From NCBI GenBank assembly GCA_964604015.1, contig CAZRXF010000001.1, forward strand, positions 118,496 to 182,495: 64,000 nucleotides of DNA, written 5' to 3'. The DNA comes from CANNBR01 sp964604015. GTDB taxonomy: Bacteria > Babelota > Babeliae > Babelales > CAIQNR01. This document shows positions 16,467 through 24,586 of this stretch, piece by piece. The notes under the pieces are model-generated. The model was not told the DNA's origin and ran no database searches. It saw only the letters and a list, made by a program, of their open reading frames with translations. Made by a program: the position numbers and the translations under genes. The first letter of the stretch is position 1. Each line of letters begins with the position of its first letter.

Positions 16467-17132
16467 ATGCCTGAATCCATGGCTGATACAAAAACAACAC
16501 TCTCTGATATGAAAAAGATGGTCGATGACTTTCTTATAGAACGTGACTGGTACCAGTTTCACAACCCAAAAACTGACAGTGTTGGCTTAGTTATTGAAGC
16601 AGGAGAGCTTCTGACGCCTTTTCTTTTTGCAAAACCTGGTATGGGTGGTCGTGATATTCTTGCTTGCAAAAAAACTGAAGTGGGTGATGAGTTAAGCGAT
16701 GTTTTTGTATGGCTTTTCTGTATCGCTCTCGTTAACAAATTTAGCCTTACCAGATTACTTTGTTCGGCTTTTCCTGGTTCTTCGTTTGATGAAGATAAGA
16801 CAACGCTGGAAAATCTTAAAAAGATTGTTTCTCGTGAATACCGCGGATATGGAACGCCAGAAAGAGCAGTTCGTGCTATTGTTGTGGCGGCGACTGCTTA
16901 TTTTGAGCTCTTTTTAAAACAGTCGCAGGATGATCTTGGGTATGATGTCATTGAGAACCATCGTAATGCTAGTGAGCATGTGTACGTACAAGTTTTTTTG
17001 GCTGCTCTACATTTTGCAATAGAAGCAGATCTTGATCTTTCACATGTTTTTCAAACAAAAATGGAAAAAAACAGGGAAAAATATCCTGTTGAAAAATCTA
17101 AGGGCACATCATTGAAATATAATGAATTATAA
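16467..17132 (+). CDS. MazG-like NTP pyrophosphohydrolase with internal duplication
   Basis: MazG/dCTPase-type enzymes hydrolyse (d)NTPs to monophosphates and pyrophosphate. The first half has the metal-binding pattern E-x2-E in IEAGELLTPF and E-x2-D in EVGDELSDVF. The end QTKMEKNREKYPVEKSKG is the family C-terminus. At 221 residues it is about twice the usual size. The extra part (from TLENLKKIVS) aligns with the first half but has lost the acidic residues (VAATAYFE, ASEHVYVQVF), so it looks like a fused duplication in which only one copy stays catalytic. The start MPESMADTKTT was chosen by homology; upstream signals are weak. The RING gene follows after 12 bases. Confidence 0.8.
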   Translation: MPESMADTKTTLSDMKKMVDDFLIERDWYQFHNPKTDSVGLVIEAGELLTPFLFAKPGMGGRDILACKKTEVGDELSDVFVWLFCIALVNKFSLTRLLCSAFPGSSFDEDKTTLENLKKIVSREYRGYGTPERAVRAIVVAATAYFELFLKQSQDDLGYDVIENHRNASEHVYVQVFLAALHFAIEADLDLSHVFQTKMEKNREKYPVEKSKGTSLKYNEL

Positions 17133-17144
17133 AAGGAACTTGTT

Positions 17145-18071
17145 ATGAAAAAAATGAAAAAACTAAGTGCTTGTTTTGTAGCACTGTCTCTTGTGTCAAC
17201 ACCCCTTCGCCCTGTTGATCCTCGCGATATTTTGCGTGATATTGCTTACGGTAGCGCTGTTATCGCAATTGCTGCTGGAGTTATCTATCTTGGTATAAAT
17301 GCCCCTGATTATTGTCCTGAATGTGGTTTGAAAATTGAAAAGGATGATCCGCACTATACGTTCTGCAATAAGTGGCTCCATAAACATCATCCTTACTGCT
17401 ATGCCAAAGCTAATGGTCAGTGTAAAGCTTGTGAGGTTCATGCGAAATACGTTGCTGAACATGAAAGAAAAAAAACAGAGGCACAACAGATAGCCGATGA
17501 TCACGCGCTAGCCCAAGAAATGGCTCAACAGGAAAGCAGTGGTGCTCGCGGAGGTGGTTATGTATCTCCTGGTCAGGCAAATAAGGATCAGTGTGAAGTT
17601 CATGGCGAACGATTTGCAGGACGCGATGCAACACATGAGAGTGCCCGCGCTTATGGATCAACCACCCCTACTCAGACAACGAATCGCCAAACCGATGCAC
17701 ATGGTAGTTATTATGCTCAAAAAGTTGATCAACAACAGCGGCAAACTGGTGTACAGAACAGAACAACTTCGGGCGGAAAAGGGTCTGCCGAGCACGCCTT
17801 TACGCAAGAGGAAATGCAAGAAGATTGCCAGATATGTTACACCGGTAAATTATGTGAATTAGATAATGGAACTGCTGTTAATCTTAATGATTCCCGCTAC
17901 AAGAACCATGTTTCCAAGATTCCGTGCAGATGCAACAATGGCAAAGGCCGTTGGTTTCATACTGCTTGCTTGAAACAGTGGGCAAAAACTTGCCGAAGCA
18001 AAAACCAGAATCCTCGTTGCCCCCTTTGTAAGGATCAATTTAACGAGAAAAATGTATTCAAAAACAGCTAG
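17145..18071 (+). CDS. Secreted or membrane-anchored double-RING protein (RING-H2-like plus RING-CH)
   Basis: 308 residues. The N-terminal signal MKKMKKLSACFVALSLVS is followed by a hydrophobic segment around 33-52. The first zinc-site candidate has C57, C60, C74, H79, H82, C85, C93, C96, a RING-H2-like order. A polar Gln/Thr/Gly-rich linker (about 125-220) has no fold I recognise. The C-terminus has C228, C231, C261, C263, H272, C275, C292, C295, spaced as in RING-CH (MARCH-type) ubiquitin ligases. Known RING-CH proteins are eukaryotic or viral, so a host-directed role is inferred. The ribosome binding site is AAAGGAAC. It is probably cotranscribed with the MazG-like gene. Confidence 0.8.
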   Translation: MKKMKKLSACFVALSLVSTPLRPVDPRDILRDIAYGSAVIAIAAGVIYLGINAPDYCPECGLKIEKDDPHYTFCNKWLHKHHPYCYAKANGQCKACEVHAKYVAEHERKKTEAQQIADDHALAQEMAQQESSGARGGGYVSPGQANKDQCEVHGERFAGRDATHESARAYGSTTPTQTTNRQTDAHGSYYAQKVDQQQRQTGVQNRTTSGGKGSAEHAFTQEEMQEDCQICYTGKLCELDNGTAVNLNDSRYKNHVSKIPCRCNNGKGRWFHTACLKQWAKTCRSKNQNPRCPLCKDQFNEKNVFKNS

Positions 18072-18105
18072 CGTTTGATGAGTATTCTCAGAAAAGGAGA
18101 GTAGT

Positions 18106-18705
18106 ATGTTGCAGTATCTGTATAAAAATTGGGCTCATATGTGCGGTGTCATGGCCCTCTATCTGACCATCCTATTGGTTAGTGTCTTTCATTGTCTTGA
18201 TCCATACGTTTTTCTCGTGTGGCTTCAGTTTCCGGTGTATCTGATACACGAATTTGAAGAACATGCATGGCCCGGCGGATTTAAGCAGTTTATTAATAAA
18301 AACATCTTCGGTATTCAGGGCGTGGATCAACCACTCACTGATGCGCGTGTATTCTGGATTAATATTTTAGGCGTCTGGGTTCTTTTCCCCGTTGTGGCTC
18401 TTGCTACACAATGGATTAATCCGTTGTATGGGTTGTTGGCGCCCTGCTTTGGGCTTTTTAATGCATCGTTACATATCGTGTGGGCAATCGGATTAAGACG
18501 GTATAATCCTGGTCTTCTTGCAAGTGTTTTCCTGAATTATCCAACAGGTATCTACACTATCTTCGTCGCTCATAACATGGGCTATTTTTCAGTACCTGCG
18601 CTCCTTGGAGCTTCCGTTTTTGCTTTCGTTAGTCACGTCATAATTTTCTTGGCTGTCTTACATTGGTATCGAGAGTACGCAAAAAGAGGTCAGATTTCTG
18701 ACTAA
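18106..18705 (+). CDS. HXXEE-domain membrane protein
   Basis: A 199-residue integral membrane protein with about five to six hydrophobic segments. The motif HEFEEHAWPGGF (about 48-59), followed by conserved later His residues (SLHIVW, SHVIIF), matches the HXXEE family, whose members may be metal-dependent membrane enzymes; the reaction is not known. A strong GGAGAG site precedes the ATG. Its stop codon overlaps the stop of the convergent gene on the other strand by two bases. Confidence 0.75.
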   Translation: MLQYLYKNWAHMCGVMALYLTILLVSVFHCLDPYVFLVWLQFPVYLIHEFEEHAWPGGFKQFINKNIFGIQGVDQPLTDARVFWINILGVWVLFPVVALATQWINPLYGLLAPCFGLFNASLHIVWAIGLRRYNPGLLASVFLNYPTGIYTIFVAHNMGYFSVPALLGASVFAFVSHVIIFLAVLHWYREYAKRGQISD

Positions 18706-19520
18706 TTATGTATGGGTGTTCTACCAATTTGAATGAGACCATTTTTAAAGCGAACCACCTGGTACCGAGCAGTTCTTTTTCCCTCTTTTTGATCATCGAA
18801 ATAGCCGGGGTCGTCTCCTATCACATCGACAGCACTTGAAAGTGAATCACCGTTTATTGCTTTCTCCAGGCGGTCAATGATTGGTGCCAGCTCTTCAACT
18901 GAGGGAATAATGCCCATAGCCAGTCTTCCTCTCACATTTGAGAGGTAATCAGATATATGGTTGCGTCGTCTCACAAGATCTGCAAGCAGTAAATCGAATC
19001 CCTTTTTATTTCCTGCGTAAGCATTCTTCTTTGTCCTGACCGCTTCTATCATCTCTTGCAAGTATGTCGTATAGGTTCTTTCCACTGCATAGAATCTGTG
19101 AAGTGCTTGAACCGTCCTGTCATGTTGAAGGTTTGTGTGGAGTTGGAGTGCACTATCTTCGGTTGCGCGTGGGTGTTCGTTCGCCAGTGTTTTTATGGCT
19201 TTTTTAGCAGATGGAGAAAGGTCTACCTGTTTGGTAAGTGAGGTAGTAGCGGGTTCTGAAAGTACTATCGAAGGACTAATCCTGTCTGTTTGTAGAGGAA
19301 CAGATTTACGTGGACTTAAAAGATCATCTGATATGCCACGAATTTCTTCAGTATCCCCAATGATTTCGAATGGGTGATCAACATGTTTTTGCTCACGATC
19401 ACGGACTACTACATCATCGTCAGCTCGAAGAACATCGATTGATTCCAGCGTGGCTTCTACTGGTGCGTACAAAAGGGATGTAAAACAGAAACAATAAAAA
19501 CCCAACCTCAAAATCTTCAT
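18702..19520 (-). CDS. Secreted helical protein of unknown function
   Basis: No family recognised. 272 residues, starting MKILRLGFYCFCFTSLLYA with a strong GGAGGTGG ribosome binding site, which decides against an ATG 21 codons further up. The signal peptide is followed by an acidic low-complexity stretch (DDDVVVRDREQKHVDH) and then a helical region from about residue 120. No enzymatic motif. It converges on the HXXEE gene with overlapping stop codons and is separated from the next gene upstream by about 180 bases. Confidence 0.6.
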   Translation of the reverse strand: MKILRLGFYCFCFTSLLYAPVEATLESIDVLRADDDVVVRDREQKHVDHPFEIIGDTEEIRGISDDLLSPRKSVPLQTDRISPSIVLSEPATTSLTKQVDLSPSAKKAIKTLANEHPRATEDSALQLHTNLQHDRTVQALHRFYAVERTYTTYLQEMIEAVRTKKNAYAGNKKGFDLLLADLVRRRNHISDYLSNVRGRLAMGIIPSVEELAPIIDRLEKAINGDSLSSAVDVIGDDPGYFDDQKEGKRTARYQVVRFKNGLIQIGRTPIHN

Positions 19521-19699
19521 AACCACCTCCATTTTTATATGGTCACTATTAGAATAGCGCCTATGGACTATGAAAATCAACAAATTAAGCGTGCAACAAT
19601 CGACCTGTCGCGTTTTTTCGAAGAATTAAGCCTTAAAGTGTCCAGTAGAAAGGTAATGTCGCTGAAAAATTCTATAGAAACTAAGACAGCAAGGTACGC

Positions 19700-20080
19700 T
19701 TATCTCGCTGCCGGCATTTGTTCACGAGCTCGTTTCAAGGCAGCTTGTGCTTGTTTCAGTTGTTCCTGAACTCGGGTAAGTTCCTGTTGAGCTTTTTCCT
19801 TTTCTTCTCGTGCAGCGTGTGCCTTTTGTTCTGCTTGTTTTGCACGAGCTTCTTGCATCTTTATTTTCAGACGAGCCGCTGTCGAAGCAAGAAATTCTTT
19901 GGCAACTTCCGCTCCTTCATGCATGCTGCGCTTTACCGTTTGCGCGGTATCGGTGACGATATCTTTCACGGTAATCGCGACGACTTCAGCTTTTTCTGAA
20001 AATTTTTCTTGATGAGCTTCTTCTGCACGGCTTTGGGTTGTCAATGCAAGCAAAAGTGTTGCGATGATCTTTTTTTTCAT
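19700..20080 (-). CDS. Secreted Ala/Glu/Lys-rich coiled-coil protein
   Basis: 126 residues: signal peptide MKKKIIATLLLALTTQSRA, then an almost uninterrupted amphipathic helix rich in Ala, Glu, Lys and Gln. The segment around KVHAAREEKEKAQQEL-like heptads at 80-120 is a clear coiled coil. No family named; such proteins may be structural or adhesive in the periplasm. AAAGGG precedes the start, 10 bases after the EamA gene, so it is likely in the EamA operon. Confidence 0.65.
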   Translation of the reverse strand: MKKKIIATLLLALTTQSRAEEAHQEKFSEKAEVVAITVKDIVTDTAQTVKRSMHEGAEVAKEFLASTAARLKIKMQEARAKQAEQKAHAAREEKEKAQQELTRVQEQLKQAQAALKRAREQMPAAR

Positions 20081-20090
20081 AGATACCCTT

Positions 20091-20996
20091 TCATTTTTGG
20101 TGTGCGATAATCTCTTCTTTCAGTTCTTCTTGGTAGAAGATGTAGAGCCCTACTCCGACTAACAGAGCAGTTACGTAGAACCAAGGACTTACTTCTTCTC
20201 GCAACCAGAACCAGCCAAAAAGTGCGGCAAAAAGTGGCGTAGTGCATCCGAAGAACGAAAGTGTGGTGGCAGAATACCGGTGAAGAAGCTTGCCGTAAAG
20301 GTTGTAGCAAATAATGTTACCGATGAGGATCAAAAGCAAGAGTGATCGCAGGAATGTGGTACTTGCGCACAATGTGGGTACCGAGGGCCACACTTCAAAA
20401 AAATAAGAAGTGGCCAGCGAAAGAAGGCCGCCTAAGAACATTCCCACCCCATTTACAAACACATAGGAATGATCATGAAGGCTGATAAGGCGCTTCATAA
20501 AGATCCATCCAATGCATGATGCGGTAACGGAAAGAACCAATAGAAATTCCGCGTAGGACGAGTGAGTTGTTGATTCCGTTGCTCCCGGAGCTGTCAGTAA
20601 AACGGGGATAAATGCGAGAAAACCTATCAAAAGTCCAACCCATTTTTTTGCAGATAACACTTCTCGGAAGAAAAAGTAGGAAAGCAGTGCAGTGATGAAG
20701 GGGGTGAGGTTGTAAAGGAGGGAAACCTTTGCACCAGTCAGGTACTGTAGACTGATGAATTCGAGCGCGTACGAGCCATAAATATGAAAAAGAACAATTC
20801 CCACAAACCAAAAAAGATCTTTTTTATGAAACTTGAATGATTCTTTACGAAAGAGTCTAACAAAGCCAAGCAGCAAGATACCGGCCAGCACCATTCGCAC
20901 CCCAATAAAAAAGAGTGGTGGAACTGCTAGAACGGCCTCCCTTCCGATGATGAACGTGCTTGCAAAAAATGCATACAAAATGAGTAAAAGTACCAT
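20091..20996 (-). CDS. EamA/DMT-superfamily transporter, copy 3 of tandem array
   Basis: A ten-helix drug/metabolite transporter of 301 residues made of two five-helix EamA halves. The substrate is unknown; family members move amino acids, nucleotides or other metabolites. The N-terminus MVLLLILYAFFASTFIIG and the second-half segment SATTLSFFGCTTPLFAALFG are family-typical and nearly match copy 2. AAGGAATC precedes the ATG. It is the last of three same-strand copies spaced 9 and 25 bases apart. Confidence 0.85.
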   Translation of the reverse strand: MVLLLILYAFFASTFIIGREAVLAVPPLFFIGVRMVLAGILLLGFVRLFRKESFKFHKKDLFWFVGIVLFHIYGSYALEFISLQYLTGAKVSLLYNLTPFITALLSYFFFREVLSAKKWVGLLIGFLAFIPVLLTAPGATESTTHSSYAEFLLVLSVTASCIGWIFMKRLISLHDHSYVFVNGVGMFLGGLLSLATSYFFEVWPSVPTLCASTTFLRSLLLLILIGNIICYNLYGKLLHRYSATTLSFFGCTTPLFAALFGWFWLREEVSPWFYVTALLVGVGLYIFYQEELKEEIIAHQK

Positions 20997-21021
20997 GAAA
21001 AGATTCCTTTTTTAGGGGGTA

Positions 21022-21963
21022 TTATCGCTCTAAGTCCTTCAGTTGTTCTTGTACCACTTCAGAGGTTGTAATGGTTCCTGCAAGCTCTTCTTGGTAAAAC
21101 AAATAGAGACCAAATGACGTTGCAACTACCGTGGCAATAAAGAGTGGACCAACTGCTTTGCCGAGCCAGAGCCAATCAATAAGAGCGGCAAAAAGCGGTG
21201 TGCTGCAGTTAAAAAGTGAAAGTGTGGTTGCAGAATAGCGATGAAGAAGTTTTCCCCAGAGGTTGTAGACGATTACGTTACCAATTAACACGCTGCTTAA
21301 AAGAAGCATCCAGAACAATGATCCATGAAGAATGGACGATGCGGGGCATGGTTCACTGACATATGAAGTTGCAAAAGACAAAAGGCCACCAAAGAACATC
21401 CCGAACCCATTAACAAAGACGTAGGAATAGCCCCACTGAGTGGTAATTTTTTTTAGGAAAATCCATCCAATACAGGTTGCAAGTACCGAAAGCACCAGTG
21501 AAAGCTGTGCAAAGCCAATTTGTGTCGTGGTTCCTCCGATAGAAATTGAAGTGAATTTTGACACGATCATAGGAATTGATGCCACCGATCCGATAACAAG
21601 ACCAAGCCATTTTTTACGTGTCATGAGCTCTTGCAAAAAGAAGAAGGCAAAAAGTGCGGTGATAAAAGGAGAAAGGTTATACATCAGGGCAACGTAGGCG
21701 CCAGAGAGGTATTTGTAACTATAAAACTCAAGAACGTATGAGAAATAGATGTGGAAAATCACGATACCGACAAACCACCACGCATGCTCTTTTTTAATAG
21801 TAAGCTTTTCTCGCTTAATAAATGCGACATAGCCTAGGAGCAGAAGACCGGCAAGGGTCATACGAGCCCCTACAAAAAAGACGGGCGGCACAAGCGCCAC
21901 CGCTTTTTCGCCTAAAATGAAGGTGCTTGCAAAAAGTGCATACAGCGTGAGGAGTAATACCAT
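21022..21963 (-). CDS. EamA/DMT-superfamily transporter, copy 2 of tandem array
   Basis: 313 residues, ten predicted membrane helices. It shares long near-identical stretches with copy 3 (for example HRYSATTLSLFNCSTPLF), so these two arose by recent duplication. It has an extra hydrophilic C-terminus (TSEVVQEQLKDLER). AAGGAA precedes the ATG. Substrate unknown. Confidence 0.85.
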   Translation of the reverse strand: MVLLLTLYALFASTFILGEKAVALVPPVFFVGARMTLAGLLLLGYVAFIKREKLTIKKEHAWWFVGIVIFHIYFSYVLEFYSYKYLSGAYVALMYNLSPFITALFAFFFLQELMTRKKWLGLVIGSVASIPMIVSKFTSISIGGTTTQIGFAQLSLVLSVLATCIGWIFLKKITTQWGYSYVFVNGFGMFFGGLLSFATSYVSEPCPASSILHGSLFWMLLLSSVLIGNVIVYNLWGKLLHRYSATTLSLFNCSTPLFAALIDWLWLGKAVGPLFIATVVATSFGLYLFYQEELAGTITTSEVVQEQLKDLER

Positions 21964-21972
21964 AAAAATTCC

Positions 21973-22881
21973 TTAATGAATGAGACCTTCTCTTTTTTCT
22001 TCGTGATAAAAAAGAGCAAAAGCTACGGCAAGAGTAATAACTGAGAATAAAAACGTATAACCAATCGGTTGATCATAGAGAAAGAACCCAAGAACAGCGG
22101 TGGTAAGAGGGGTAACTAATGTGGCAAATGATACCAGCGTTACGGGATATTTCTTAACCAAATAACCGTACAATGGTTGGGAAATAAGATTATGAGTAAT
22201 AAAAAGAAAGAGAATGAGTGGAGCTACTACAGAAACGTTGGTAACAGGGAATGGATTCCAAGATTCAAAGAAGAGTGACACTAGTCCAGAAGCTACCCCC
22301 CCAAAAAAGAGAGCCGTTCCCAAGCACCAGATGACTGGATATTTTTCTTGAGTGACAAGCCGTTTGAAGAAAAAAGTGCCGATGACCACAGAAAGAACGC
22401 ACACAAACATTGCGGCATACCCACCTGCAAGTTGCATGCTACTTGCGCCGTTGTTTGAAACACGTGTGGCAAGAATGTTCTGGATGATCAGAGGAAGTAC
22501 CCCGACAAAGCCGAGACATAAAGCGCCCAGCTTTTTGAGGGTAAAGGATTCTTTAAAAACAAGATTTGAAAGCAGTGCAGTAACAAAGGGAGTAAGCGCA
22601 CTCAGTAACGCCGCGTGCGAAGCTGGGATTTGTGTGAGCCCTACAAAACGAAAGGCGTCCATAAGAAAGTAAAAGAAGGCGACTCCGGCAAAAAGTGGAA
22701 CAGCCTTTGCGCGAAATGTAATGTTTTTACGATGTAAGACAAAAGATAAGCTCATGAAGATAAGACCAGCGGGAACAAGGCGTACAGCGGTAAGAAAGAA
22801 TGGTGCAGTGTGCATGAGTGCTCTTTTTCCAATAGTGAACACACTTGCTAAGAGGACATACATACAAATGAGATCTATCAC
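21973..22881 (-). CDS. EamA/DMT-superfamily transporter, copy 1 of tandem array
   Basis: 302 residues, ten predicted helices, more diverged than copies 2 and 3. The start is GTG at 22881, preceded by AAAGG; this gives MIDLICMYVLLASVFTIG, which lines up with the N-termini of the other copies, so I prefer it over the internal ATG six codons later. It opens the transporter array about 70 bases after the YmdB pair. Confidence 0.83.
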   Translation of the reverse strand: MIDLICMYVLLASVFTIGKRALMHTAPFFLTAVRLVPAGLIFMSLSFVLHRKNITFRAKAVPLFAGVAFFYFLMDAFRFVGLTQIPASHAALLSALTPFVTALLSNLVFKESFTLKKLGALCLGFVGVLPLIIQNILATRVSNNGASSMQLAGGYAAMFVCVLSVVIGTFFFKRLVTQEKYPVIWCLGTALFFGGVASGLVSLFFESWNPFPVTNVSVVAPLILFLFITHNLISQPLYGYLVKKYPVTLVSFATLVTPLTTAVLGFFLYDQPIGYTFLFSVITLAVAFALFYHEEKREGLIH

Positions 22882-22949
22882 TTTTTAACCTTTCATTACA
22901 CACAGGGAAAGCGAATTCTCTTAGTATATGAAACCTCTAGAGCATGTGT

Positions 22950-23756
22950 CTACAGCGGATCATTATCAACAACGTACACCGGTTCGATGGATAACGCTTT
23001 TCCTGTGGCTGTGTCAGCGGTGATAACTGCTCCACTCAAGACATAGGGAGCGTCAGTTGCACCCTGATATCGTGTTGGCATCTGGGTAAGAAAGCGATTC
23101 AAGAATCCTTCTTTTGTTGCGCCAATCATAGAATTGAGAGATCCTGCCATCCCAAGGTCGCTGATATAGGCAGTTCCGTTAGGAAGTATTCGTGCATCGG
23201 CTGTTTGTACATGTGTGTGGGTTCCTACGACCGCCGTTACTTTCCCATCAAGGTACGCTGCTAAAGCAACTTTTTCGGCATTCGTTTCTGCATGAAAATC
23301 AACAAACATGAGCGGAGTAACTTTTTTTGCTTCTTCAAGAAGATCGAGTGCTTTTTGAAAGGGACAGTTAATCTGTACGGGCATAAAAAGGCGTCCCATC
23401 AGGTTCATGACCCCGACAGTAACTCCTTTGCAGGAAAAAAATGTCATGCCTTTTCCGGGGCATGCATCAGGGTAGTTTGCCGGTCTGAGGATAGTTTCTG
23501 ATTGATTGAGATACTCAAAAATATCTTTCTTATCAAAGATGTGATTGCCCGAGGTGATGACTGTAACACCGTGATTGTGCAAAAATTGTGCGATTGCAGG
23601 AGTGATTCCTTTTCCATCAGCGCAGTTTTCTCCATTGATGATGATTGCATCAAGTTGGTATTCAGAGCGTAGGTGTTCGACATGACGTGCAAAAAGATCT
23701 CTTCCTGGTCTGCCTACCAGATCTCCTAGCAGCAAAACACGTATGACACTGCTCAT
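22950..23756 (-). CDS. ymdB: YmdB-family metallophosphoesterase, second copy
   Basis: YmdB proteins are binuclear-metal phosphodiesterases acting on cyclic nucleotides; in Bacillus the gene neighbours rny. The 268 residues carry the metal-binding blocks GDLVGRPGR, NGEN, GNHIFDKK, FVDFHAETNAEK and GTHTHVQTADA, plus DLGMAGS. All are intact. The start overlaps the stop of the first copy by 4 bases (ATGA). Overall resemblance to the upstream copy is high, so this is a tandem duplication. Confidence 0.88.
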   Translation of the reverse strand: MSSVIRVLLLGDLVGRPGRDLFARHVEHLRSEYQLDAIIINGENCADGKGITPAIAQFLHNHGVTVITSGNHIFDKKDIFEYLNQSETILRPANYPDACPGKGMTFFSCKGVTVGVMNLMGRLFMPVQINCPFQKALDLLEEAKKVTPLMFVDFHAETNAEKVALAAYLDGKVTAVVGTHTHVQTADARILPNGTAYISDLGMAGSLNSMIGATKEGFLNRFLTQMPTRYQGATDAPYVLSGAVITADTATGKALSIEPVYVVDNDPL

Positions 23757-24574
23757 GAGAGGTCCCCCAATTGTTCTGCATCTGTTTTTATAAAAGGTTC
23801 GATGGCAAGTGCCTTACCGGTTACTGGATCGACCGTGATGATTGCTCCTGTCATGTGGTAAGGTGCTGTGACTACTACTTCGCCGTGATGTGGCATTCGC
23901 GTGACAAATCCTTGGACAAACGGTTCTAGTTCAAAACCAATAAGAGAGTGAGTTGAGCCTGACATACCAAGGTCAGTGATATATGCTGTTCCACCAGGTA
24001 AAATTCGCGCATCACTGGTAAGCGTATGGGTGTGCGTTCCAACAACAGCGGTTACTTTCCCTTCTAAAAAGTACGCGAGACCCAATTTTTCTGAAGTAGC
24101 TTCTGCATGAAAGTCGACAAACATGATGGGGGTAATGGCAGCGCTTTCTTTGAGCAGCTTTTCTGCTTCGTAAAAAGGACAATCAAGGACAGGATCCATG
24201 AAGACGCGACCCATGAGATTCATGACTCCGATGGTGTATCCCTTACAGGAAAAAAAGGTCATCCCCTTACCAGGACAAGAAGCGGGAAAATTTGCAGGGC
24301 GAATAACGTCTGTATGTGCATCAAGGTACGGAAAAATGCTTTTTTCATCCCAGCTGTGGTTACCACCAGTGACGATATCTGCTCCGTTCTTTCTTAAAAA
24401 CAAGGCGTCTTCGGGGGTGATGCCGCATCCTGAATCGGTGCTGTTTTCTCCGTTTACTATGATTGCATCAACAGCATGATCGGCTCTGATTGCGGTACTG
24501 TGACGGGCAAAAAGAGCTCTACCCGTCCTACCAATCAGATCACCAAGCATCAGTACGCGTAGCACCTGACTCAT
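23753..24574 (-). CDS. ymdB: YmdB-family metallophosphoesterase, first copy
   Basis: 273 residues with the same blocks as its twin: GDLIGRTGR, NGEN, GNHSWDEK, FVDFHAEATSEK, GTHTHTLTSDA and DLGMSGS. A small insertion (GCG after NSTDS) and a longer C-terminus distinguish it. A good GGAGAGC site lies upstream, 12 bases after rny, reproducing the rny-ymdB order known from Firmicutes. Why two copies are kept is unknown. Confidence 0.88.
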   Translation of the reverse strand: MSQVLRVLMLGDLIGRTGRALFARHSTAIRADHAVDAIIVNGENSTDSGCGITPEDALFLRKNGADIVTGGNHSWDEKSIFPYLDAHTDVIRPANFPASCPGKGMTFFSCKGYTIGVMNLMGRVFMDPVLDCPFYEAEKLLKESAAITPIMFVDFHAEATSEKLGLAYFLEGKVTAVVGTHTHTLTSDARILPGGTAYITDLGMSGSTHSLIGFELEPFVQGFVTRMPHHGEVVVTAPYHMTGAIITVDPVTGKALAIEPFIKTDAEQLGDLS

Positions 24575-24586
24575 AAGCTCTCCTTT

